This document shows, piece after piece, positions 5,974 through 13,200 of a stretch of 16,491 nucleotides of DNA. Below the pieces are notes generated by a model. That model was not told where the DNA came from. It ran no database searches and saw only the letters and a program-made list of their open reading frames with translations. Both the position numbers and the translations under genes were made by a program. Position 1 is the first letter of the stretch, and the number at the start of each line of letters is the position of its first letter. The stretch lies in assembly GCA_020435085.1 (NCBI GenBank), contig JAGRAB010000036.1, forward strand, positions 1 through 16,491, read 5' to 3'. This DNA comes from Bdellovibrionales bacterium. Its GTDB lineage: Bacteria; Bdellovibrionota; Bdellovibrionia; Bdellovibrionales; UBA1609.

Positions 5974-7551
5974 ATGGGGAAAAGTAAAAAAACAAAAAAA
6001 ATATCTAAGGAAGTTGTCGATAATCGACTTTTTTCCCGTCGACAGTTCTTAATTGGTGCAGGTCACACAATGCTCACTCTTCCTCCATTGCTTTCACTTA
6101 TGCCAAGAGAAGTTCTTGCCCAAGTCACTGGGAGTAAAGTTACTCGTTATATAGGTATGGTAGGAATTCTTGGAATTGATCCTTATCAGTTCTTTCCTGT
6201 GGATCAAAACGGTTTAAGTTTTGTTTCTGGTCAAAAAGATATTGGATATAAATCATTGTCACAAATCTCAGGATCCATATCAAATATTATTGATTCAAGC
6301 TTTACCGATCTTTACCCTTACATGAATTTAATTCAAGGGTTATCAATGACGGGAGGGCTTTATCAGGGTCATAACTCATCTATTATGGCTGGAACCCACT
6401 CGCAGTTAAGGGGGCCCAATTTTGGAAGAACGATTGATGTTGTCTTAGAGAAGTCATCAGGTGTTTATAAATCAACGGATGTTGTTGCGAAAAAAGCAGT
6501 CCGCTTTCATGATCATGATCACACAAAAGGAATGTCATGGGATGCGGCCGGAGGTAGTCGAATAGTATCGCAATCTCTACAAGGAGATTGGTCCTTGTTT
6601 AATCTTTTATTGTCAAACTTAACAGGAGGAACTGTTGGTGGGGGTGGGTCCACAGGGCCTACACAGGGACAACTTAATAAAAAATTAGTTGTGGATCAAG
6701 TTTATACTGATTTAAAAGCTCTGGAGTCCAACTCTCGAATTTCATCTTATGACAAACAAATTTTGGATCGCTATATTACAGGCATTACGGATCTTCAAAA
6801 GAAAGTAGCTGTCAATAACCCAGTACCTCCTCCATCAGCGACATGTTCTAAACCAACAATGGCATTAGAACAAAATGCAGTAGGAAATCCTTATAAGTTC
6901 CCATGGGATGCACCTTGGGGTATTAATGATATCAATAAACTTTATGATAATTATATTGAAATTCTTAGAATTGCAGCCATGTGTGATTTATCAAGAGTGT
7001 TCCATTGGGCCAATAGCGTTTGGGTGAATTCCTATGGAAAAGGAGATTCAAGCGGACTGCATCATGATGCTGTTGGTGGAAGTGACGGAGCTGCTGCGGG
7101 ACAAAAATTTGGAATTAAAAAATTAGCTGATTTAGCACGAGCTTTTAAGAGTACACCAGACCCGATCAATGGCGGAAACTTATTAGATAATTCTATTATT
7201 ATTTATGCCAATGAATTGGGAGACTGGACGCAAGGTCATAATGTTTTTAATATGCCAACGCTGACTTTTGGTAAAGGTGGTGGACATATTAACTCTGGTT
7301 ATTTTATAGATTGCCGGCAGCGACCGCTAAAGCTAGTAAAAAACAATTACCCTGGTCGTCCCTATAAACAGTTTTTACAAGCCGTAATGGCATCGATGGG
7401 TGTAACAAAGGCTGAATATAGTAAGTATGGAGATGGTAGTGGTTATGGTGAATTTATTCAGGGGGTAAATCAATTTGGATTTAATGATCCTAACTTTTTT
7501 GCCGCTTATGCCAGTGTACATAATGATCCTTTGCCATTCTTTTATACATAA
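5974..7551 (+). CDS. Tat-exported DUF1552-type protein, 525 aa
   Basis: The N-terminus carries a twin-arginine signal, SRRQFLIG at 21-28, after a long basic stretch, then a hydrophobic core and probable cleavage near VLAQ (47-50). Such signals export proteins already folded, often with a bound metal or cofactor. The mature protein matches the DUF1552 pattern that habitually follows DUF1592-type genes: a conserved GHNSSIMAGTHS (132-143), a Gly-rich segment near 215-230, and a C-terminal block with ELGDWTQGHN, a GGGH stretch and GRPYKQFLQAVM. The conserved His, Asp and Glu residues suggest metal binding, perhaps akin to the sulfatase-like DUF1501 proteins, but this is inference. ATG lies 1 nt after the heme gene stop with AAGGTGAAG upstream, so the two are co-translated and likely act together in the periplasm. 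Confidence 0.88.
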   Translation: MGKSKKTKKISKEVVDNRLFSRRQFLIGAGHTMLTLPPLLSLMPREVLAQVTGSKVTRYIGMVGILGIDPYQFFPVDQNGLSFVSGQKDIGYKSLSQISGSISNIIDSSFTDLYPYMNLIQGLSMTGGLYQGHNSSIMAGTHSQLRGPNFGRTIDVVLEKSSGVYKSTDVVAKKAVRFHDHDHTKGMSWDAAGGSRIVSQSLQGDWSLFNLLLSNLTGGTVGGGGSTGPTQGQLNKKLVVDQVYTDLKALESNSRISSYDKQILDRYITGITDLQKKVAVNNPVPPPSATCSKPTMALEQNAVGNPYKFPWDAPWGINDINKLYDNYIEILRIAAMCDLSRVFHWANSVWVNSYGKGDSSGLHHDAVGGSDGAAAGQKFGIKKLADLARAFKSTPDPINGGNLLDNSIIIYANELGDWTQGHNVFNMPTLTFGKGGGHINSGYFIDCRQRPLKLVKNNYPGRPYKQFLQAVMASMGVTKAEYSKYGDGSGYGEFIQGVNQFGFNDPNFFAAYASVHNDPLPFFYT

Positions 7552-7767
7552 GAGATTGGATAAAACGTCAACAAACCCTAATTATCTCTGTACCACAGTT
7601 CGATGTGTCAAGAGCGTAAACTTGATAACAGATTAGACGGTGTCTAAACGCTAACCGATCAAAGTAGCGGATCCCTTTTTGGTACAAGTTAAGTATCTGT
7701 AAATACATGTAGATTTTGTTTATGTACGGTCCAGACTTTGCAAGAATGTAGGTCGGGGATAATAAAT
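7552..7767. other. intergenic region between the two heme/Tat pairs
   Basis: No gene. It holds a perfect small inverted repeat TTAGAC-GGT-GTCTAA at 7633-7647. A weak hairpin CCG...CGG (about 7655-7672) before CCCTTTTT could be a poor terminator for the first pair. No strong promoter for the second pair was identified. GGGGA at 7755-7759 is the ribosome site of the next gene. Confidence 0.4.
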
Positions 7768-8019
7768 ATGAGAAATTTTTGGGGATCATTTTCAATTTTA
7801 GTTTTATCCAGCATAAATATTGGATGTACGAATGAGGGCTTTAAAGCTTTTGATGTAAAAAGCTTTTCAATACCTCTTGCTTCTGAAGAGCCTGATGATC
7901 AAAGCCTTTCAGCTCCACAAATATCGATCTCTTCTCATATCAATGACCAAATCATTTCTTCTAGCAGCATTTTACTTTCTGGAGCATGTGAAAACTCATT
8001 AAATGTCGATTTTTCAGGT

Positions 8020-8028
8020 GATGCCGTT
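8020..8028 (+). repeat. target-site duplication, left copy
   Basis: GATGCCGTT here is repeated exactly at 9487-9495, flanking the insertion sequence. Eight base pairs is the usual figure for ISL3-family elements. Nine match here, so the true duplication is 8 or 9 bp depending on where the terminal repeat begins. Confidence 0.9.
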
Positions 8029-8050
8029 GCCTCTCCGTATTTTATTGTGG
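8029..8050 (+). repeat. left terminal inverted repeat of the IS
   Basis: Pairs with 9465-9486 at 18 of 22 positions; mismatches are at positions 2, 12, 13 and 15 counted from the tip. Contains the transposase stop codon (8042-8044, minus strand). Confidence 0.88.
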
Positions 8051-9070
8051 GGTGGGTATGTGCCACATCATAAAATTGGTATTGAGATGAGTAGAGTTGA
8101 GGAAGCCACATCGTTGTAAGATCTTGTTCTGGAAGGCCTTTTCATTGATATATCCATAGCCCATTCGCTTGAGCACTTTGATTTTGTTGTTTATTCCCTC
8201 AGAGATGGCTGTAGTGAGTCCGGTCTTAATATACGCCTCGATATTTACTCGGTATTTTCTAACAAGTTTAGAGAACTTTCTAAATGCCTTTGAACCACTT
8301 TGCCTGACCAGTTGATACCATTTTATCAGCCGTTTTCTGAACTCCCTCAAACTCTTTTGATCCAACACTGTGTGGAAGTAGTCAGTTAAAATCATCGCAT
8401 TACTGACTTGATCATTGAGGGCCTTAATCTTTCCAAGCATGTTGCTCTCCTCAATAGACTTAGTGTCTATTCGCTCTAGGTACATAAATCGATTTCCTCT
8501 TGAGAGCATCGTTTGCTGAAAAGAGTCTCGTCGTTTCTTGGCCTTGTAATATTCCTGTTTACGAACAACATCGAATGCCTCATTAAGCTTTTGAACTAAG
8601 TGGAACCGGTCAACGGCTATCTCTGCTTGTGGACACATCTTCATAATCGCCTTAAAGTAGCTTGGGTTCATATCAATAGAGATAAACTCAACTCCTTTTC
8701 TTTGTTCAGGAGTGAGTTCTTGAAGGCAGTTTCTAAGGCTCGATTCGTCCCTGCCTGGCTTGCATGCAATGACTTTCGATACACTCGAACAGACCAAACT
8801 TGTTAAAAACTTAATGTCTCTTCGAGGAGAAAAGGGACTTAAACGCTCATTGGATTTATATGTTTTTGTTCGATAGTGAACCTCATCGGCACTCAGTTTT
8901 CGAGTGTCAAGATCTTCCGGAAGTTTGTAGAGGTGCTCTTTTAAATATTCACAGCGCCATTGATCAAGCTGCCATAATGTCTTTGAGTTTGTTCTTGTGA
9001 GTCTTGCAACAGCCTCGCAAGTCATCTCTTCCATCAGCCTTGAACAATATTCCGCAAATCCACAAGCCAT
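8042..9070 (-). CDS. ISL3-family transposase, DDE catalytic part (second frame), 342 aa
   Basis: This frame holds the catalytic core. Residues 16-37 (MTCEAVARLTRTNSKTLWQL) form a helix-turn-helix-like segment. The DDE residues are placed at Asp62 (SADEV), Asp133 (FISIDMNPSYFKAI) and Glu291 (TTAISEGINNKIKVLKRMGYG). The VDRFHLVQKLNEA stretch with Asp154 is a hallmark of DDE_Tnp_ISL3. The ATG at 9070 lacks a good ribosome site, and family resemblance continues upstream of it in the same frame (FFLHPKFPS). It is therefore probably expressed by fusion to the upstream zinc-finger frame through a -1 shift rather than from its own start. A fused product would be about 450 aa, close to the usual length of the family. 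Confidence 0.9.
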   Translation of the reverse strand: MACGFAEYCSRLMEEMTCEAVARLTRTNSKTLWQLDQWRCEYLKEHLYKLPEDLDTRKLSADEVHYRTKTYKSNERLSPFSPRRDIKFLTSLVCSSVSKVIACKPGRDESSLRNCLQELTPEQRKGVEFISIDMNPSYFKAIMKMCPQAEIAVDRFHLVQKLNEAFDVVRKQEYYKAKKRRDSFQQTMLSRGNRFMYLERIDTKSIEESNMLGKIKALNDQVSNAMILTDYFHTVLDQKSLREFRKRLIKWYQLVRQSGSKAFRKFSKLVRKYRVNIEAYIKTGLTTAISEGINNKIKVLKRMGYGYINEKAFQNKILQRCGFLNSTHLNTNFMMWHIPTPQ

Positions 9071-9393
9071 GGATGGGAACTTTGGATGGAGAAAAAAATT
9101 TTAGACGATTGAACCTTCAAGCAGTTGCTGCAATGGCCCCTTGGCTTTTTTACATGAACAGTGACATCTAAATAATTGCCAAATGGTGGCACTCGAGCTT
9201 GCTGCTTTTGCCAATCGTGAACTTCTGTGAAAGAACCTTCGCATTTCACACACATGGCCTTTTTTAATGGGAGCCTCACATAAATATTTGAGCTTAAATT
9301 CTCTTCATTAAGCTCTATGTTTTCCAACTCAAACTCATCTAATCCATAACAGCTCTTTATAAATGATGCGATTTCTTCGTTGCTAATCCCCAT
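9034..9393 (-). CDS. ISL3-family transposase, N-terminal zinc-finger part (first frame), 119 aa
   Basis: Contains the paired-cysteine zinc ribbon of ISL3 transposases: CVKC (48-51) and CSNC (88-91), which helps bind the terminal repeats. The start is taken at ATG 9393, which follows GGGGGG by 4 bp; ATG 9405 and TTG 9420 in the same frame are alternatives. The frame follows the family up to QSSK (about residue 98). It then leaves it after the run A4T7C (minus strand, 9102-9091) and stops at 9034, while the catalytic domain continues in the -1 frame. It overlaps the second frame by 37 bp. Either programmed frameshifting or a one-base mutation in the T run explains this. Confidence 0.85.
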   Translation of the reverse strand: MGISNEEIASFIKSCYGLDEFELENIELNEENLSSNIYVRLPLKKAMCVKCEGSFTEVHDWQKQQARVPPFGNYLDVTVHVKKPRGHCSNCLKVQSSKIFFSIQSSHPWLVDLRNIVQG

Positions 9394-9449
9394 ATTGCCC
9401 CCCATTTGATGAGGCAACAATCTACCAACTTGTTAAGCAGTTGGCGATA

Positions 9450-9477
9450 TTGACGCCCCGCCAACCACAATTATTTA
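9450..9477 (+). promoter_or_regulatory. candidate outward-facing promoter at the IS right end
   Basis: TTGACG (9450-9455) and TATTTA (9472-9477) are 16 bp apart and point out of the IS into the 3' part of the broken gene and its DUF1552 partner. The -35 box matches at 5 of 6 positions; the -10 box is weak (3 of 6). Outward promoters are common at IS ends. Function here is inferred. Confidence 0.3.
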
Positions 9478-9486
9478 CGGAGAGCC
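9465..9486 (-). repeat. right terminal inverted repeat of the IS
   Basis: Read inward on the minus strand it begins GGCTCTCCGTA and ends ATTGTGG. It pairs with the left repeat at 8029-8050. Confidence 0.88.
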
Positions 9487-9495
9487 GATGCCGTT
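9487..9495 (+). repeat. target-site duplication, right copy
   Basis: GATGCCGTT, identical to 8020-8028. The interrupted host frame resumes at 9496 with codon 88 of the native gene. Confidence 0.9.
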
Positions 9496-12400
9496 GGAAA
9501 CTCGGTCATGTGTACAAATGATACATTTACAGCTCGAGTGTATATTAATGCTCCGAATGGGCAAAAAAATCTTATTGTGAGTCAAACAGATAAAAATGGA
9601 AATACGGGGCAGGTGATAATTAATGTGAATCGGCAAGTCAGCGGTCCATCTGTTATGATTTCCTCTCCTGTAGCTGATAGTTATCATAGTACTGGAATCA
9701 CGTTAACAGGAACTTGCACGGATGGTATTGCTGTTGTTATTTCTGGAGATGGAGCTTCATTGCCTAAAAATATTAGTTGTCAAAATGGTCAGTTTTCAAC
9801 TCCGGTTTTATTTACAAATCCAGATGGTCAAAAAATGTTCACTGCAACACAGACGGATGTGAATGGAACATCGAATGATTCACGTCAATTCAACTTTGAT
9901 ACGACACCACCATCAGTTTCTATTTCAAATACTCAACTTTACGTGAATTCTCGAAATGTCAATTTAATGGGAACATGTGAATCTGGTTTAAAGGTGCAGC
10001 TGGCAGGAACAGGACTGTCTCAAGTTTATATGGTGGATTGTAATAACGGAAATTTTTCTCAAAGTGTTCAACTTTCTAGTGGCAATGGACTGAAAGTGAT
10101 TGCAGCAGCACAAACAGATTATGCAAGCCTTTCTACAACAGTAATATTAAACCTTCATTTGGATACAGTGGCCCCTGTTGTTGCATTTACATCACCAGCA
10201 AACGCCACAGCTGTGAAGCAAACTTTTCAAGTGAAAGGCTCATGTGAGAACGCACTTCCAGTGATTCTTACGGGTGACTTACTCACTCAAGTCACAACTG
10301 CATGTAGCGCAGGAGTTTTTTCTGTAGATGTTTCAGTAACAGCAGGGTCGGGAACAAAACTTATTCAAGTTTCTCAGACAGATGCTGCTGGAAACAAGGG
10401 TTCGTCTTCATTGAACGTGACTTACCAATCGACAGGGCCGTCGATTGCAATTACTGCTCCCGCAGATAATACATATCATAAGTCTGCGATTCCATTAATG
10501 GGAGCCTGTACGCAAGGGTTGAGTATTCAACTTAAGGGTGATGGCGTGGGGCTTCCCAAAACTCTTAACTGTGGTTCCAATGGTCAGTTTTCAACATCGG
10601 TGACATTGACTGCGCCTGATGGCAGTAAAATTATTTCTGTTGAACAAACAAATGTTCAAGGGACAACGATGGATTCAAACCTTTACTATCTTGATACAAC
10701 GGCACCTAAGGTTACGGTTAATACGGCAGCAAATTTAGTCAACACTCAAAATATTTCTATTTCTGGACAATGTGAAACAGGTTTAGCCGTTTCTATTTCT
10801 GGTTCAGGATTGCAGCAAGCATCAACAGCGACATGCAATAACTCTCAATACTCAAAAGTAGTCTTACTTTCTAGTGGGGATGGAAACAAAAACATTTCTG
10901 TTTCGCAAACAGACAATGTCCAGTTAACAGGGACAGCAACTCTGACTGTCAAACTAGATATGACAACACCAGCAATTGTGTTTACATCACCTCCGGCAGG
11001 AGTTCAGTTGCAACAGTTGAACATTCAGGTACAAGGAACGTGTGAAAACCAAATCAATGTAAAACTTTCGGGAGATTTAACATCAACACTTCAAACTTCT
11101 TGTGCTTCAGGCCAGTTTATGGCGGACGTCACTCTTGTTTCTGGAGATGGTTCAAAATTGATTCAGGCGGAGCAAATCGATGCTGCAAATAACAAGGCAA
11201 CTGCAAGTTTGACTGTGAACTATTTAGATCCTGCCAATCAAGGACAGGCCAACTTTATAAACGCAAAAAATGTTCTTCAAAAGCATTGTTTAAACTGCCA
11301 CAGTCCTGGAAAACAAGCGGCCTTTTATGATTTTAATTTAGCCACAGAACAAGAGTTTATTAATGCAGGCTATGTGACCGCTGGCAATATTGACCAATCA
11401 AAAATCATCACTCGAACGATTTACTACAATGGCCCGACACAAGGGGTTCGAAATATGCCAACCACATCATCAACAAACTTTTCACAAGCGGATTATGATG
11501 TGTTGGTTGACTGGGTCACAAAAATGACCTCGTCCACTCCGGCACCTACTCCTAGTGCTAATCCTTATGTTTGCAATGACTATAATAATCCATCTGGCGT
11601 GAGTACAACCGATTTACAACGGCTGAATAAATATGAATATACCAACACAATGAACATGCTTTTTAGCTCTAAATTCAACTTAAGTGTTCTTGATATCCAA
11701 CTTCTCAATATACGAGAACCTTATGTTGATGGAGAGGTCTTTGGAAGGGCTGCCCCAGCCATTGAGCAGGAATCTGTTGAGGCTATTTTTGACATTGCTG
11801 ACTTGACAGCCATTGAGCTAGCAAAAAATTCAACCTGGCTGTCTTCAGTTTTTGGCGGATGTATGAGCAAGACAGTTGCTAATTTTGTGGCAGATCCACT
11901 TTGCATAAATCGTCTTCTCGATCAGGTTCTAATGCCAATATACCGAAGGGATTTGCGAACGATTCCAGAAATGGATTATGTTCAGTTCTATAAAGACGTT
12001 CTCAGCGATCATTCAACACTGACAGAAGCTCTTAAAGGGGCTATTCGTGTTGCATTGAACTCACCCTATTTTATCTATAAAATTGAAGGTCACGGAATAA
12101 GTCATGGCAACCAACTCTACAGCCTCGATGCCTATGAGATAGCCACTCGCCTGGCTTATGGAATTACGGGAACAACTCCTGACTCAACGCTTTTAGGTTA
12201 CGCGAAAAGTGGTCAATTATCCAATACGAATACATTCAAAGCTGAGGTAGATCGGCTTTTTGCATCCACCAGCTCATCATCTCAACTCAATGACTTTTAT
12301 GAACAGCTTTTGGCAATAAAAGACGTTTCCACTTATAACTATACATCAGGTTTCTTAGGTGGAATCAACTCAACAGGACTGGCGTCAGCAGCTAAGAGTG

Positions 12401-13185
12401 AAGTCTTGCAATTCACTTCTTACATCACAAATTCCGATATGACTTATGAAGAGTTATTTAGCTCTCAAACGGGTTTTATCAATGACTCGAGAATAGCAAG
12501 TATTTATAAAGTCTCAGGAACTGGCCAAATAAATCTTCCCCTTAACAGAGCGGGTCTACTGACTCGAGTGGGGTTTTTGGCGGCAGGTTATGACACTCCA
12601 AATATTGTGCATCGTGGTTTGCTTATTCGTCATAATCTTCTTTGTGAGGACATTGGCTTGCCAGATCCTACTATTGTTTCAGATCCGAATGACCTTACAA
12701 CCGGCTCTTTTGACCCACATCTCTCGACGCGACAGAACTTAGAAACAAAAACGAATAATCAGTCGTGCATTGGCTGTCACGCAAAAATTAATCCGCCCAG
12801 TTTTGCGTTTGGAAATTATGATCCGTTGGGAAGAATCTCAGCATTTGAAATTCTTCCTGATGGAACTCAACAACCTTATGATGTTTCTGTGAATCGTCCA
12901 AATATCGATAACTACTCGGAGCCACCTCTCAACGGAGCCATTGAGTTCTCTCAAAGGCTTGGTAAAAGTGCAAGAGGTCCAGCTTGCTTGGCCAAGCAGT
13001 ATCTCATATACTCCAGTGGTAGACAAACAGCTCCTGAAGATGAATGTGAGTTGAGTTATCTTTATGAAGCACTAAAAAATGATACTTTCACAACTTCGGC
13101 GCAAGGGAAGAGTGCCACAATATTGAATATGATGAAATCTCGCTATTACTACACGAACTTTAAGTTATACAGACATGATTTGTAA
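9496..13185 (+). pseudogene. 3' part of the interrupted gene: Ig-like repeats plus diheme DUF1592-family protein
   Basis: This is codons 88-1316 of the native gene; the first ATG after the IS is at 9508, giving 1225 aa without an export signal. Order: the remainder of Ig-like repeat 1, repeats 2-7 (to about 11229), then a cytochrome c-like domain with CLNCH (codons at 11287-11301) and NMP as likely Met ligand. After it come the DUF1587/1595/1592/1588/1585 modules, with HRG near 12610, a second heme motif CIGCH (12766-12780), and a C-terminal segment like that of the 686-aa paralogue. Each Ig-like repeat has exactly two cysteines 18-20 residues apart. Without its signal peptide this part cannot be exported, so hemes would not be attached; it is presumably non-functional. 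It ends 15 bp before the Tat-exported partner. Confidence 0.87.
9646..11229 (+). repeat. two tandem 792-bp blocks, each encoding three Ig-like repeats
   Basis: Block A is 9646-10437 and block B is 10438-11229, each exactly 264 codons. The order of repeat subtypes is the same in both. First subtype: (GPS)...YH..I, LPK, NGQFST. Second: GxCExGLxVxxxGxGLxQ. Third: FTSP, CEN, TGDL/SGDL. Repeat 1, upstream, resembles the third subtype (CENSLNVDFSGD). This points to duplication of a three-domain block. DNA identity has largely decayed, so the duplication is old. Confidence 0.75.
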
Positions 13186-13200
13186 TTAGGGGTATTATTT

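Larger units (their letters stand above)
7768..8073 (+). pseudogene. 5' fragment of the interrupted Ig-repeat/heme lipoprotein gene
   Basis: ATG at 7768 follows GGGGA by 8 bp. A lipoprotein-like signal (MRNFWGSFSILVLSSINIGC, Cys20; the -3 residue Asn is unusual) is followed by a short linker and the first part of an Ig-like repeat (LLSGACENSLNVDFSGDAV). At codon 87 (8028) the native sequence ends at the insertion sequence. The frame runs 14 codons into the IS (ASPYFIVGWVCATS) and stops at 8071-8073. The remaining 1229 codons continue at 9496. Removing the IS and one target repeat gives FSGDAVGNSVMCTNDTF, which fits the repeat consensus without any shift, so the gene was intact at insertion. 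The 101-aa product here would be an exported stub without heme domains. Confidence 0.85.
8029..9486 (-). mobile_element. ISL3-family insertion sequence, 1458 bp
   Basis: The ends are 22-bp imperfect inverted repeats with 18 of 22 matches. The left end starts GCCTCTCCGTATTTTATTGTGG; the right end, read inward, starts GGCTCTCCGTAAATAATTG and ends TGTGG. GGCTCT starts are typical of ISL3. The element is flanked by GATGCCGTT duplications and carries one transposase gene in two frames on the minus strand. The transposase stop codon lies inside the left terminal repeat. No passenger gene. The exact target duplication and the undamaged host reading frame on both sides suggest a recent insertion. Confidence 0.93.

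Noticed and set aside
7568..7795. Minus-strand open frame of about 75 codons between the heme/Tat pairs
   Set aside because: No ribosome site, overlaps the start and ribosome site of the plus-strand lipoprotein gene, no recognisable family.
9508..13185. Reading the fragment after the IS as an independent intact gene
   Set aside because: It starts in the middle of an Ig-like repeat, lacks an export signal although it has two CxxCH motifs, and joins in frame to the upstream lipoprotein fragment once the IS and one target repeat are removed.
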